This document shows, piece by piece, positions 19,630 through 28,944 of a DNA stretch of 64,000 bases (position 1 is its first letter; each line of letters begins with the position of its first letter). This stretch comes from Azoarcus sp. TTM-91 (lineage in GTDB: Bacteria > Pseudomonadota > Gammaproteobacteria > Burkholderiales > Rhodocyclaceae): the NCBI RefSeq assembly GCF_012911025.1, contig NZ_WUEI01000003.1, positions 62,001 through 126,000 of the forward strand, written 5' to 3'. The position numbers and the translations under genes were made by a program. A model generated the notes under the pieces. That model had not been told where the DNA came from and did no database searches. It worked only from the letters and a program-made list of their open reading frames with translations.

Positions 19630-19766
19630 GGCGAGGGCGCGGTCGGGCCAGGAGCGATGGAGCCCGCCGTTCGGGGCGGCTGCCGGGCGGGCCGACCGGG
19701 GCTCCGTGCGTCTGCGTTTGCTATTTCCTGGTCAGCCTTGCGCGGACAGGGAAGCGCAGCCGCAGG

Positions 19767-20234
19767 TCAGTTGCGGATCTTCCGCATGCGTTCGGCCGGG
19801 GTAATGATGTCGGTGAGGCGGATGCCGAACTTGTCGTTCACCACCACTACCTCGCCCTGGGCGATCAGGGTGCCATTCACCAGCACGTCCATCGGCTCGC
19901 CGGCGAGGCCATCCAGTTCCACTACCGAACCGTGCGCGAGTTGCAGCAGATTGCGGATGGAAAGCTTGGTGCGGCCGAGTTCGACGGTGATCTGGACGGG
20001 GATGTCCAGGATCATGTCGAAGTCGTTCAGTGAGCCCGGCTTGGTGCCGTTGTTGCCGAAATCCTCGAACAGCTGGCTGGCCGGCTTGGCCTGGTAAGGC
20101 GAGCCGGCCGCGGCGGCGGCGAGGTCGGCGGCAACCTGGGCGGCCTCGGGGTCGGCCTGGGCCTCGGTTGCAGCCTGCTCCTGCATGGCTGCGGCCCAGT
20201 CGTCTTCGGTAATCTGATTCTCTTCGTCAGCCAT
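19767..20234 (-). CDS. fliN: Flagellar motor switch protein FliN
   Basis: C-ring switch subunit of 155 residues. An acidic, alanine-rich N-terminal tail (1-70) precedes the SpoA/SURF1 domain. That domain has ILDIPVQITVELGRTKLSIRNLL near 80-102 and GSVVELDGLAGEPMDVLVNG near 107-126. The start lies 8 bases inside the end of fliM. Confidence 0.95.
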   Translation of the reverse strand: MADEENQITEDDWAAAMQEQAATEAQADPEAAQVAADLAAAAAGSPYQAKPASQLFEDFGNNGTKPGSLNDFDMILDIPVQITVELGRTKLSIRNLLQLAHGSVVELDGLAGEPMDVLVNGTLIAQGEVVVVNDKFGIRLTDIITPAERMRKIRN

Positions 20235-21237
20235 GCTGGGCTCCGGGCACAGGCGGGGCGTCGGTTTCCTCGGGGCCGAGGAAGCGCTCCACCTTCATTG
20301 CGTATTGTCTGTTCTGGGTGCCGTAGCGGCATTCGAGCACCGGCACGCCGTCCACCTCGGCGGTGAGCAGGTCGGACACCTGCAGCGGAATCACGTCGCC
20401 CACCCGCATGTTCACGATGTCGCGCAGGGTGACGCGGGCGTGGCCGAGCACGCAGGTCAGCTCCACGTCGGCCGTCTGCAGCTGGCGGGTGAGCAGAGTG
20501 ATCCAGCGCTTGTCCTGAGTCAGGTGATCGCTCTGCATGGTGGAGTAGAGCAGGTCGCGGATAGGCTCCACCATGGAGTAGGGGAAGCAGATGTGCATCT
20601 CCGCCTGGGCGCCGCCCAGGTCCAGCGAGAAGCTGGTGGAAACGACGATCTCCGAGGGCGTGGCGATGTTGGCGAACTGGGAGTTCATCTCCGAGCGGAT
20701 GTACTCCATCTCCAGCTTGAACACCGGTGCCCAGGCGCGGCCATACTCGGTGAACACCACGTTGAGCATGCCCTGGATGATGCGCTGCTCGGTCTGGGTG
20801 AAGTCGCGGCCCTCCACCCGGGTGTGGAAGCGGCCGTCGCCGCCGAACATGTTGTCCACCACCAGGAATACAAGGTTGGGGTCGAACACCACCAGCCCGG
20901 TACCGCGCAGCGGCTTGGCCTGCACCAGGTTGAGGTTGGTCGGTACAACCAGGTTGCGGACGAACTCCGCGTACTTCTGCACCTTGATCGGGCCCACCGA
21001 AATCTCGGTGTTGCGGTGCATGTAGTTGAACAGGCCGATGCGCAGATAGCGGGCGAAGCGCTCGTTGATGAGCTCCATGGTGGGCATGCGCCCACGCACG
21101 ATGCGCTCCTGGGTGGCCAGGTTGTACGGCTTGATGCCACCCTGTTCGGAGTCGGCCGCCTCCGGCTCGTCGCTCTCCCCGTTTACGCCGCGGAGGAGGG
21201 CGTCGACTTCTTCCTGGGAGAGAAAATCCGCGGCCAT
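20227..21237 (-). CDS. fliM: Flagellar motor switch protein FliM
   Basis: C-ring protein of 336 residues. The N-terminal CheY-P-binding peptide is recognisable (FLSQEEVDALLRGV near 5-18). The middle CheC-like domain contains the GGDGRFHTRVEGRDFTQTE stretch near 130-150, and a C-terminal FliN-like SpoA domain closes the protein. The intact N-terminal peptide indicates a CheY-controlled motor, although no che genes are in the window. Confidence 0.96.
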   Translation of the reverse strand: MAADFLSQEEVDALLRGVNGESDEPEAADSEQGGIKPYNLATQERIVRGRMPTMELINERFARYLRIGLFNYMHRNTEISVGPIKVQKYAEFVRNLVVPTNLNLVQAKPLRGTGLVVFDPNLVFLVVDNMFGGDGRFHTRVEGRDFTQTEQRIIQGMLNVVFTEYGRAWAPVFKLEMEYIRSEMNSQFANIATPSEIVVSTSFSLDLGGAQAEMHICFPYSMVEPIRDLLYSTMQSDHLTQDKRWITLLTRQLQTADVELTCVLGHARVTLRDIVNMRVGDVIPLQVSDLLTAEVDGVPVLECRYGTQNRQYAMKVERFLGPEETDAPPVPGAQHG

Positions 21238-21253
21238 GGCCGTTCCGGTTGCC

Positions 21254-21835
21254 TTATTGGATGATGAAGGAGTTGAACAGCACCGCCTGCACCGGCCCGG
21301 TGGGCGGCGCGCGGCGCGAAGACGTCTCGCGCGGCGGAGGGAAGCCCAGCGCCTCGTTGGCCTGGTCGAGGATGTCGTTGGCCAGCTCTTCGCGGCCCTG
21401 GACTGTGGCCACCTCGGACGGCAGGCGGTTGGACAGCAGCAGATTGATGCGGTGCCGGATCTCCGGCATGAAGCCCTTCAGGCTTTCTGCCAGCTTCTCG
21501 TCGCTGACGCGCAGCACCACCACCGTCTGCAGGTAGCGGTCGCCCTCGTCACTGCGCAGGTTCACCGTGAAGGGGTCGAGGGTGACGAAGGAGGGCGGCT
21601 TGGCCAGGTCGATCTTGGCCGGCCCGGCGGGCGCCGCGGCAGCCGGCGGCGCCTCGGCATGGCTGTCGCCGCCGCCGCCCCCCTTGTTCTTGAGCAGCAG
21701 CAGCAGGGCGACGCCGCCCGCGGCGAGGATCAGCACCAGCAGCAGCACGATGACGATGATCAGCAGCAGCTTGCCGCTTTTCTTGGGCGCTGCTTCCTTG
21801 GCGCCTTCTTCCGGTTTGGCGGGGGCTTTCGCCAT
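21254..21835 (-). CDS. fliL: Flagellar basal body-associated protein FliL
   Basis: A 193-residue single-pass inner-membrane protein that supports stator function. One membrane helix (LLLIIVIVLLLVLILAAGGVA near 24-44) is flanked by a lysine/proline-rich cytoplasmic tail. The periplasmic FliL domain contains FVTLDPFTVNLRSDEGDRYLQ near 83-103 and RHRINLLLSNRL near 130-141. GGAG lies before the ATG. Confidence 0.94.
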   Translation of the reverse strand: MAKAPAKPEEGAKEAAPKKSGKLLLIIVIVLLLVLILAAGGVALLLLLKNKGGGGGDSHAEAPPAAAAPAGPAKIDLAKPPSFVTLDPFTVNLRSDEGDRYLQTVVVLRVSDEKLAESLKGFMPEIRHRINLLLSNRLPSEVATVQGREELANDILDQANEALGFPPPRETSSRRAPPTGPVQAVLFNSFIIQ

Positions 21836-21900
21836 GCGACTCTCCTTTTCTCACGATTCCATTATCAGGGATCGTCGCGCCCCGCCAAGCGCGGAAAAGT

Positions 21901-21916
21901 GGGGCAGAGCCGCCCC
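21901..21916 (-). terminator. Small terminator-like hairpin between fliK and fliL
   Basis: Minus strand GGGGC GGCTCT GCCCC followed by ACTTTTCC. The stem is only five or six pairs. It could partly end the sigma-54 driven fliK transcript before fliL, but most transcripts probably read through, since no strong promoter is visible for fliL. Confidence 0.35.
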
Positions 21917-21928
21917 AATTCATACGCT

Positions 21929-23230
21929 TCAGACGAAGGTGTCGACCATCCCTTCGGTTTGCTTGACCCAGACCGGCGCGCTGCCGACCTCGGTGCCTTC
22001 GATTCCGCCTGCGCTGCGGCTGCCGCCGCTGCTCCTGCCGCCGCCATCCTGCGTTCCGGCCTGTTGCTCGCCGGAGGTGCTGACATCCGCCTGGCTCAGG
22101 CTGATGCCGGATTGCTGCAGCATTTCACGCAGCCGCGGCAGCGCCTGCTCCAGTGCATCCCGCGCGGCCTGCGAGGCGGCGACGAAATGGGCGGTGGTCT
22201 GGTCGCCATTCAGATGGATGGAGACTTCGACCTTGCCCATGTTCGGCGGCGTGAGCACCAGTTCTGCCTTGCTTTCCGCCCGTCCCAGCATCCACACCAC
22301 CTTGTTGCCGACGTCTTCCGCCCAGCCATTCTGGCCGGCAGGCGTTTGCACCGGCAGCTGCGGGGTGGTGCTCTGCGGCGACGACACCTGGTGGCGCAGC
22401 GCGGTGAGTGCCGCCGCGCCTTGCAGGGCGGATCCGGCTTCGCCCGGCCCCGCTTGCAGGGCGGTGGCCGGGCGGTCCGCCGCGCTGGAAGTGGCAGCTG
22501 CCGCCTGGGCCTGGGCTTGCGCCGCAAAGTTCGGCTTGTCGGCGGCCGAAACCTTGGCATCCACCGCGGCACGTAGCGCATCGGCGGGATTTTGAAGCGA
22601 TTTGCCCGAGGTGTCATCCGCGACGATGCCGGTCGTCGCCGGCTTGCCACTGTCCGTGGCATCGGCAAGTGCAGCCTCTCCCTCGGCGCCTTCGCCGGCA
22701 ACCTTGTTCATCAAGGCGGCAATGGCTGCCGGCAGGCCGGCAAGGGCGGTCGCGGGCTGGGCGGCCTGCTGTTGCTGCGCCGCGGCGTCGGTGGCGGCCT
22801 GCTGGGCGGCTTTGTCGCCGCCGGTGGTGGCCGTGTCCTCGCTGGAGGTTTTGGTCGCCTTGGCGCTGCCGGGAGGGGCGGACTTGGCGTCGGTGGCCTC
22901 GGCGGTGCTCTGCTGCGGCTCGCTGGCGCGGGCGTTGTCGTTGCTGCTGCGCTGGCGCTGGCGGCTGGCCTCGGTGCGGTCGTTTTCCCGGCTGCGGCTG
23001 CTTTCCCGCTGGGTTTCACGAGTCTGCTGGCGCTCGGTGCTGCGGCTGGCAGTGGTGTCCTGCACCGCGCTGCGGGATTCGCTGCGGGTGCTGCTCATCT
23101 GGCCGGCCAGCATGCGGGAGAAGCTGTCGCTGGAGGTGGCGCTGCGGGGGGTGCCGGTGGCGTCCGAGGTACTGCCCAACAGGCTGGCGGCAGAAAAGGA
23201 GAAGCTGGACTGGGTGACGTTGGCTGGCAT
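21929..23230 (-). CDS. fliK: Flagellar hook-length control protein FliK
   Basis: A 433-residue exported ruler that measures hook length and switches export specificity through FlhB. The N-terminal two thirds is low-complexity (Ser, Thr, Gln, Arg rich at about 25-120, then Ala rich). The C-terminal Flg_hook domain is clear: AELVLTPPNMGKVEVSIHLNG near 315-335. The protein tail includes a Gly/Ser-rich linker near 385-400. It has its own consensus sigma-54 promoter. Confidence 0.92.
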   Translation of the reverse strand: MPANVTQSSFSFSAASLLGSTSDATGTPRSATSSDSFSRMLAGQMSSTRSESRSAVQDTTASRSTERQQTRETQRESSRSRENDRTEASRQRQRSSNDNARASEPQQSTAEATDAKSAPPGSAKATKTSSEDTATTGGDKAAQQAATDAAAQQQQAAQPATALAGLPAAIAALMNKVAGEGAEGEAALADATDSGKPATTGIVADDTSGKSLQNPADALRAAVDAKVSAADKPNFAAQAQAQAAAATSSAADRPATALQAGPGEAGSALQGAAALTALRHQVSSPQSTTPQLPVQTPAGQNGWAEDVGNKVVWMLGRAESKAELVLTPPNMGKVEVSIHLNGDQTTAHFVAASQAARDALEQALPRLREMLQQSGISLSQADVSTSGEQQAGTQDGGGRSSGGSRSAGGIEGTEVGSAPVWVKQTEGMVDTFV

Positions 23231-23266
23231 GCTCTATGACCTCGGTGGCGTGTTCGGCTACCGTTC

Positions 23267-23282
23267 AGCAAGCCCCGTGCCA
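23267..23282 (-). promoter_or_regulatory. Sigma-54 promoter of fliK
   Basis: Minus strand TGGCACGGGGCTTGCT fits TGGCACG-N4-TTGCW at every defined position, GG and GC ten bases apart. Start expected near 23256, 25 bases upstream of fliK. It lies in the 107-base fliJ-fliK gap inside the fliF-R run, splitting it into at least two transcription units. Confidence 0.9.
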
Positions 23283-23337
23283 AGCTGACGCAGGTCTAAT
23301 GGGGGGCGGGCTTCCAGCGAGGCCGCCCGACTTCAAC

Positions 23338-23781
23338 TCATTCTTCTTCCTGGTCGCGCCGCTTGGCGGCGTGCTCGTCGGTCATCTTCTGCTCGCGCCG
23401 GTTCTCGCTGCGCAGCACGCCGGCCTGATGGCGCTGGGATAGGGTGTCGAAGGCCTTCACCTTGTTGCGCTGGGCAAGCCAGGCCTGCTGACCCTGGGCG
23501 GTCTGGTGGCGGGATTGCTCGAGCAGCCTGGCCTGGCTGGCAATGGCTTCGTCGATGCGGCCGAGGAAAGTGCTGAAGTTGCGCCAGGCGTCCGGCCCGA
23601 TGCCCTCGCGCGCGGCCTGCATGAAGCGCGCGTGGTACTCGTTGCGGTAGTTCTGCAGCATGTCGAGCTTCTGCTGGCTGTCTCGCTCCGAGGCGATCAA
23701 CTCGCCTAGCCGCCGCGCAGCATCGTCCATCCGGTTCTGAGCGAGATCGAGCAGAGGCTGTAGGGGGAATTTCCCGTTCAT
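23338..23781 (-). CDS. fliJ: Flagellar export protein FliJ
   Basis: A 147-residue coiled-coil protein of the export ATPase complex, comparable to the stalk of F1-ATPase. Nearly all helical and charged, starting FPLQPLLDLAQNRMDDAARRL, with a lysine/glutamate-rich C-terminus. It follows fliI, its normal place. Confidence 0.92.
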   Translation of the reverse strand: MNGKFPLQPLLDLAQNRMDDAARRLGELIASERDSQQKLDMLQNYRNEYHARFMQAAREGIGPDAWRNFSTFLGRIDEAIASQARLLEQSRHQTAQGQQAWLAQRNKVKAFDTLSQRHQAGVLRSENRREQKMTDEHAAKRRDQEEE

Positions 23782-23875
23782 GGCTTATTTCTTCGTGCGG
23801 GAATGAAAAGATGCTACGCGCGTCGGGTGGTGACAAATAGTCCGTCCGTCGCCGGTCTGGTTCTCCGGCGGGCGT

Positions 23876-25282
23876 TCAGGGCTTGGTCGGGAACAGCCCG
23901 CCCAGCTTGGCGATGGCGCTCTCGTAGCCTTCGCGTTCGTTGATGCGCTGCTGCAGGAAGCCCTCCAGCCGGGGGTAAAGGGCGACTGCGAGGTCCAGCA
24001 TGGGATCGGCGCCGGCCTGGTAGGCGCCGACCGCGATCAGGTCGCGGGAGCGCTGGTAGCGGGAGAAGAACTGCTTGAAGCGGCGCACGAGCTCGAAGTG
24101 GGCGTCGTCCACCAGGTTGTGCATGGCGCGGGAGATGGATTGCTCGATGTCGATCGCCGGGTAGTGGCCTTGGTCCGCCAGGCTGCGCGAGAGCACGAAG
24201 TGGCCATCGAGAATGGCGCGGGCGGAGTCAGCGATCGGGTCCTGCTGGTCGTCGCCTTCGGCGAGTACGGTGTAGAAGGCGGTGATGGAGCCGCCGCCCT
24301 CCGGGCCGTTACCGGCGCGTTCCACCAGCGCGGGCAGGCGGGCGAACACCGAGGGCGGATAGCCGCGGGTGACCGGCGGCTCGCCGATGGCGAGGGCGAT
24401 CTCGCGCTGGGCCATGGCGTAGCGGGTGAGGGAATCCATGATCAGCAGCACCTGCTTGCCCTGGTCGCGGAAGTACTCGGCGACGGTGGTGGCGTAGGCG
24501 GCGCCTTGCATGCGCATCAGCGGGCTGGTGTCGGCCGGTGCGGCGACCACCACCGAGCGGGCGAGGCCGTCGGCGCCCAGGTTGTGCTCGATGAATTCCT
24601 TCACCTCTCGGCCCCGCTCGCCGATCAGGCCGACGACGATGATGTCCGCCATAGTGAAGCGCGCCATCATGCCCAGCAGCACCGACTTGCCGACGCCGGA
24701 GCCGGCGAAGAGGCCGATACGCTGGCCGCGGCCGACGGTGAGCAGGCTGTTGATGGCACGTATGCCGACGTCCAGCGGCTGGGTGATGGCTGCGCGGTTG
24801 AGCGGGTTGTAGGAGCGCCCCTGCAGCGAGCGGCTCTCCTGGGTGACCAGGGGGCCGAGGGAATCCAGCGGCCGGCCGGCGCCATCCACCACCCGGCCGA
24901 GCAGGGCTTCGCCCACCGGCAGGTGCTTGGCACGGTCGGCGGCGCGGCGGCGGGGGCCTACGCGCTTGCCCGCGGTCAGCTTGGGGTGCCCGGCTTCCAG
25001 CGGCAGCACCTGGGCGCCGGGGGCGAGGCCGAAGACGTCGTCGGTCGGCATCATGTAGAGCTTTTCGCCGTTGAAGCCCACCACCTCCGCCTCCACCGCG
25101 CCGCCGCCCGGCACCAGGATGCGGCAGCCGGAGCCCAGCGGCAGCTTGAGGCCGGCGGCTTCCATGACCAGGCCGTTGATGCGGGTGAGGCGGCCTGCGT
25201 ACTGGAAGGGGCTGGCGCTTTCGACCAGTTGCCGGCCGTCCTGCAGGAAGGCGCGCCAGGTTTCACCGTGTTTTTCGGTCAC
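23876..25282 (-). CDS. fliI: Flagellum-specific export ATPase FliI
   Basis: Hexameric ATPase that drives flagellar export, 468 residues. The GTG at 25280-25282 is taken as start because it overlaps the fliH stop (GTGA) and gives the usual length; the frame remains open far upstream but only as an antisense-like extension across fliH and fliG. Motifs: Walker [16 protein letters not shown] near 170-184, the [13 protein letters not shown] motif near 200, and Walker [13 protein letters not shown] near 260. It is distinct from F1 beta in having the FliI C-terminal helical domain. Confidence 0.96.
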   Translation of the reverse strand: MTEKHGETWRAFLQDGRQLVESASPFQYAGRLTRINGLVMEAAGLKLPLGSGCRILVPGGGAVEAEVVGFNGEKLYMMPTDDVFGLAPGAQVLPLEAGHPKLTAGKRVGPRRRAADRAKHLPVGEALLGRVVDGAGRPLDSLGPLVTQESRSLQGRSYNPLNRAAITQPLDVGIRAINSLLTVGRGQRIGLFAGSGVGKSVLLGMMARFTMADIIVVGLIGERGREVKEFIEHNLGADGLARSVVVAAPADTSPLMRMQGAAYATTVAEYFRDQGKQVLLIMDSLTRYAMAQREIALAIGEPPVTRGYPPSVFARLPALVERAGNGPEGGGSITAFYTVLAEGDDQQDPIADSARAILDGHFVLSRSLADQGHYPAIDIEQSISRAMHNLVDDAHFELVRRFKQFFSRYQRSRDLIAVGAYQAGADPMLDLAVALYPRLEGFLQQRINEREGYESAIAKLGGLFPTKP

Positions 25283-26064
25283 CGGTCCGGCTCCCAGGTG
25301 GCATCTTCGCGGCCGAGTTGCTCCAGTACGCGGCGCCAGCGGGTTTCCATGGTGGCGTCCACCTGGGCGCCGGGCGATTCCACCCGGCAGCCGCCGCGGG
25401 TCAGGCTTTCGTCTTCGGCCAGGCGATGGCCGCCGTGGGCCAGCTGCTCGGCCAGGTGTTCCTGCACCAGCTGAAGGTCGTCCGGATGCAGGCGGATGTG
25501 GGCATGCCCCTGCGGCAATTGCATGAGCGCGGCACGCACGGTTTCGGCGACCGCTTCTGGATGGGTGGCGAGCGTGTGCTGCACCATCTGGCGGGCAATG
25601 GCGATTGCCAGCCCGAGCAGTTCCTCGGCGACTTCCTCGTCTATCTTCGCCAGCGCCTGATCCAGGTTGTCCGCCAATTCGCTGAACCGCCGGGCTTCTG
25701 CCTCGATCTGGGCCTTGCCGTCCTGATAGCCGGCGGCGTGGCCTTGCTCGCGGCCGGCAATCTCGCCTTCCTTGTGGCCGGCGGCATAGCCCTCGGCATG
25801 GCCTTCCTTGCGTCCTTCTTCGCGCGCTTGCTCGTGCATGCGCTCGATGTCCTCCACCGTGGGCAGCTGCACGCCGGGGTAGGGCGGAGGGATTTCGGCT
25901 TCGGGCTCGGCTGCGGCAAGCGGCCGCGGCGGCGCGGCGAGGTCTTCGGCGGGAGGTGCGTCCTGCGACGGCGCCTCCGGTGCGGGTGCTTCCTCGCGGC
26001 CGTCGAAGGAGGGCGGCTGCCAGCGCCGATAGGCGCCGGAGGCCTGGTTGCGGGTGATGCTCAC
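25279..26064 (-). CDS. fliH: Flagellar export ATPase regulator FliH
   Basis: A 261-residue negative regulator and docking partner of FliI. The GTG start is at 26062-26064. Proline/alanine-rich N-terminus, then the long glycine-repeat helix typical of FliH at about 90-125 ([20 protein letters not shown] with A/G-xxx-G spacing). The C-terminal V-ATPase E-like region has [19 protein letters not shown] near 155-173. GTGA overlap with fliI suggests translational coupling. Confidence 0.93.
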   Translation of the reverse strand: MSITRNQASGAYRRWQPPSFDGREEAPAPEAPSQDAPPAEDLAAPPRPLAAAEPEAEIPPPYPGVQLPTVEDIERMHEQAREEGRKEGHAEGYAAGHKEGEIAGREQGHAAGYQDGKAQIEAEARRFSELADNLDQALAKIDEEVAEELLGLAIAIARQMVQHTLATHPEAVAETVRAALMQLPQGHAHIRLHPDDLQLVQEHLAEQLAHGGHRLAEDESLTRGGCRVESPGAQVDATMETRWRRVLEQLGREDATWEPDR

Positions 26065-26076
26065 CGGCCGCTCCTA

Positions 26077-27075
26077 TCAGACGAAGCCATCGTCCCCGCC
26101 CTTGCCGGCCATCATCACCTGCCCTTCCTCCGCCAGGCGGCGCACGATCTTGAGGATTTCCTTCTGCTCGGCTTCCACCTCGGACAGGCGCACCGGGCCC
26201 TTGGCCTCCAGGTCCTCGCGCAGCATTTCGGCGGCGCGGCTGGACATGTTCTTGAAGACTTTCTCCCGCAGGTCCGGCGAAGCGCCCTTGAGGGCGACGA
26301 TGAGCGAGTCGGACTGCACTTCGCGCAGGATGGTCTGGATGCCGCGGTCGTCGATGTCCATCAGGTTCTCGAACACGAACATCTCGTCCAGTATCTTCTG
26401 CGCCAGGTCGGGGTCGTATTCGCGCACGTTGTCGATGACCGCCGTTTCCGCCGCCGAGCCGACGAAGTTGAGGATTTCCGCCGCATGGCGCACGCCGCCC
26501 ATGGCCGCCTTCTTGACGGTGGAGGCGCCGGCCAGCATGCGGGTGAGGGAGTCGTTCAGCTCCTTCAGCGCGGCCGGCTGCACGCCGTCCAGCGTGGCGA
26601 TGCGCAGTACCACATCGTTGCGCAGGCGGTCGGGGAAGTGCTTGAGGATGTCGCCTGCCTGGTCCACCTCCAGGTGCACCAGGATGGTGGCGATGATCTG
26701 CGGGTGCTCGTTCTTGATGAGGTCGGCCGCGGTCGGGGCGTCCATCCACTTCAGGCTCTCGATGCCGGCGGTGTCCGAGCCCTGCAGCACGCGGGAGATG
26801 AGGTGGGCGGCGCGCTCGTCGCCCAGCGCCTTGGTCAGCATCAGGCGGATCTGTTCTTCGTCCGCATGCACCAGCGCACCCTTGGAGAAGTGGGCTTCGA
26901 GCTCGTCCAGCAGCGCCTCCACCTTGGCCCGCGGCTGCGGCGCCATGGTGGCCATTTGCATGCCCAGCTTCTGCACTTCGCGCGGGCCGAGATGCTTGAG
27001 AACCTCGGACGCTTCATCCGCGCCCAGCGTGAGCAGCAGCAGGGCGCTCTTTTCCAGGCCTTCTTCCGGCGTCAT
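26077..27075 (-). CDS. fliG: Flagellar motor switch protein FliG
   Basis: Rotor protein of 332 residues that binds FliF, FliM and the stators. N-terminal [23 protein letters not shown]. The central EHPQ motif is ending ...[16 protein letters not shown] near 113-128. The C-terminal torque helix has [23 protein letters not shown] near 268-290, which carries the charged residues that interact with MotA. The ATG overlaps the fliF stop by four bases (ATGA). Confidence 0.96.
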   Translation of the reverse strand: MTPEEGLEKSALLLLTLGADEASEVLKHLGPREVQKLGMQMATMAPQPRAKVEALLDELEAHFSKGALVHADEEQIRLMLTKALGDERAAHLISRVLQGSDTAGIESLKWMDAPTAADLIKNEHPQIIATILVHLEVDQAGDILKHFPDRLRNDVVLRIATLDGVQPAALKELNDSLTRMLAGASTVKKAAMGGVRHAAEILNFVGSAAETAVIDNVREYDPDLAQKILDEMFVFENLMDIDDRGIQTILREVQSDSLIVALKGASPDLREKVFKNMSSRAAEMLREDLEAKGPVRLSEVEAEQKEILKIVRRLAEEGQVMMAGKGGDDGFV

Positions 27076-28784
27076 TTGCGTCCCTCCTCATTCAGGCCCA
27101 TCCATTCCCGGATCAGGCCGGCGACCAGCTTGGGATCCTGGCGTGCCAGCTCCCGGGCGCGCTCCAGCCTGTTCTCGTAAGTCTGGCCTGCCAGCGCTTC
27201 GGGGGAAAGCTCGACTTCGGCATCTTCGTCCTCGTCGCCGAAGCCCAGCCCGCCCTCGCCGCTGGGGCCGCCTTCGCCTTCCGGTGAGGGCGGCGGCGGC
27301 ATCACGGTGCGCATCAGCGGACGCAGGATGGCGAAATACACAAAGGCCAGCACCAGCAGGATGAGGATGTACTTCCAGGCCTCCTTCGCCAGTTCGAGCA
27401 CGTCCGGGTCCTTCCACAGCGGCAGGGACGGCTCGGCGTCGCTCGCGGTGAAGGGGCTGCTGGCCACGTTGATGGTGTCGCCACGGTTCTGGTTGTAGCC
27501 CACCGCCTCTCGCACGAGGTTGGTGATGCGGGCGATTTCCTCGTCCGACAGCGGGATGGTCTGCGGCTGGCCTTCCTGGCCCGGGCCGGGGCGCTGGTTG
27601 ACCACCACCGCCACCGACAGGCGCTTGATCTGGCCAAGCGACTGCTTCACATGCTGGATGGTGCGGTCCAGCTCATAGTTCAGTACCGCGCTGCGGCTGC
27701 TGTCGCCCTGCTGGGTGGTGCCGGCCTGGTTGGGTGGCACCTGCGGGTTGGTGATGGGCGCGGTGGCAGGCACCGGTGGCTGGTTGGTCAGCGCGCCGGG
27801 CACTCCTTGCGGGGTACGGTCGCGCTTGTACTCCTCGGTGGTCTGCTGGCTGCGGATGGCCTGGTCGGGCGCCGGGTTGGGCTTGTAGGTCTCGGCGGTC
27901 TGCTCGACCTGGTTGAAGTCCACGTCCGCCGCCACCTGGGCGCGGAAATTGTCCTTGCCGAACATCGGCGTGAGGATGGTCTCGATGCGGCGGATCAGCC
28001 CGCTCTCGATTTCCTTCACATATTGCAGCTGGGTCGGGTCCAGCCCGGCCTGGCGCAGCGGATCGGGCTTGTTGGTGAGCAGTTCGCCGTCCTGGTTGAC
28101 GATGTTCACCCCATCCGCGCTCATGCGCGGTACCGAGGAGGACACCAGATGCACGATGCCGGCGACCTGGTTGGGGTCGAGGAAGCGGCCGGGGCGCATG
28201 TTCACCATCACCGAGGCGGTGGGCTTCTGGTCATCGCGCAGGAAGGCGGTCTGCTTCGGCATCGCCAGGTGTACCCGCGCGCTGGACACGGTGGCGATGG
28301 CCTGGATGGTGCGGGCCAGTTCGCCCTCCAGGGCACGCTGGTAGTTCACCTGCTCATGGAATTGGGAGACGCCCAGCTTCTGCGTTTCCAGCAGCTCGAA
28401 ACCAACCAGCCCGCCCTTGGGCAGGCCTTCCGCTGCCAGGCGCAGCCGGATCTGGTGCACCTGCTCCTGCGGAACCAGGATGGCGCGGCCATCGCCGGAC
28501 ATGCGATAGGGCACGTTCTGCTGCTGCAGGGTATTGATGATGGTGCCGCCGTCGCGGTCGTCCAGGTTGGAGAACAGCACTGCGTAGGCCGGTTCCCGGT
28601 TCCACAGCAGCACGCCCACCACCAGCGCGATGGCGAGCGCGATCGCCGCGCCGGCGGCAATTTTCTGCCGCTGGCTCAGCCCATTGATGTTCTGCAGCGT
28701 TTGCTGGAAACGCGAGGGCGGCCCGGAGGCGGGTGGCGCATCGGCGGCCGGCAGGCCTTCGGCGACGTTCTCTGCAGTGGCCAT
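27072..28784 (-). CDS. fliF: Flagellar MS-ring protein FliF
   Basis: MS-ring subunit of 570 residues. The ATG at 28782-28784 (MATAENVAEG) is chosen over an upstream in-frame start at 28868, which would add 28 atypical residues and run into the divergent promoter region. Membrane helix 1 is at about 43-63 (IAAGAAIALAIALVVGVLLW). The YscJ-like ring domains follow (RVHLAMPKQTAFLRDDQKPTA split around 165-185). Helix 2 is near 460-480, then the FliG-binding tail. First gene of the fliF-R run. Confidence 0.95.
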   Translation of the reverse strand: MATAENVAEGLPAADAPPASGPPSRFQQTLQNINGLSQRQKIAAGAAIALAIALVVGVLLWNREPAYAVLFSNLDDRDGGTIINTLQQQNVPYRMSGDGRAILVPQEQVHQIRLRLAAEGLPKGGLVGFELLETQKLGVSQFHEQVNYQRALEGELARTIQAIATVSSARVHLAMPKQTAFLRDDQKPTASVMVNMRPGRFLDPNQVAGIVHLVSSSVPRMSADGVNIVNQDGELLTNKPDPLRQAGLDPTQLQYVKEIESGLIRRIETILTPMFGKDNFRAQVAADVDFNQVEQTAETYKPNPAPDQAIRSQQTTEEYKRDRTPQGVPGALTNQPPVPATAPITNPQVPPNQAGTTQQGDSSRSAVLNYELDRTIQHVKQSLGQIKRLSVAVVVNQRPGPGQEGQPQTIPLSDEEIARITNLVREAVGYNQNRGDTINVASSPFTASDAEPSLPLWKDPDVLELAKEAWKYILILLVLAFVYFAILRPLMRTVMPPPPSPEGEGGPSGEGGLGFGDEDEDAEVELSPEALAGQTYENRLERARELARQDPKLVAGLIREWMGLNEEGRK

Positions 28785-28861
28785 GGTGGATTTCCCGGTA
28801 CATCCCCTTTTACGGATTGCGGCATTCTCTTCCAGCCCGCGCAAGCCCGAATGGGGAAAAA

Positions 28862-28878
28862 GCGGCATTTTTTGCCGC
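28862..28878. repeat. Inverted repeat in the fliF/fleS divergent region
   Basis: GCGGCA and TGCCGC, perfect 6-base arms round a T5 loop, followed on the minus strand by TTTTT. It sits in the 160-base divergent region and touches the weak sigma-54-like site at 28873. It may be a regulator site or a small terminator. Confidence 0.5.
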
Positions 28879-28888
28879 CTCTTTGCCG
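28873..28888 (-). promoter_or_regulatory. Weak sigma-54-like site upstream of fliF
   Basis: Minus strand CGGCAAAGAGGCGGCA keeps GG and GC ten bases apart and the GGCA and GCA cores, but misses several consensus positions. The expected start is near 28862, 78 bases before fliF. Plausible only because fliF is normally a class II gene in FleSR-type systems. Confidence 0.3.
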
Positions 28889-28944
28889 GTTAACATGGAC
28901 CGGCCGCCGGCTAGAGTGCCGGCTGTGAAAACGGAGCGACTGCA

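Noticed and set aside
22408..23288. Three overlapping plus-strand frames opposite fliK
   Set aside because: Low-complexity shadows of the fliK N-terminal region; no start signals.
25283..26749. Upstream extension of the fliI frame to 957 codons
   Set aside because: The added part is Arg/Pro-rich and overlies fliH and fliG; the GTG at 25282 with GTGA overlap gives normal FliI length.
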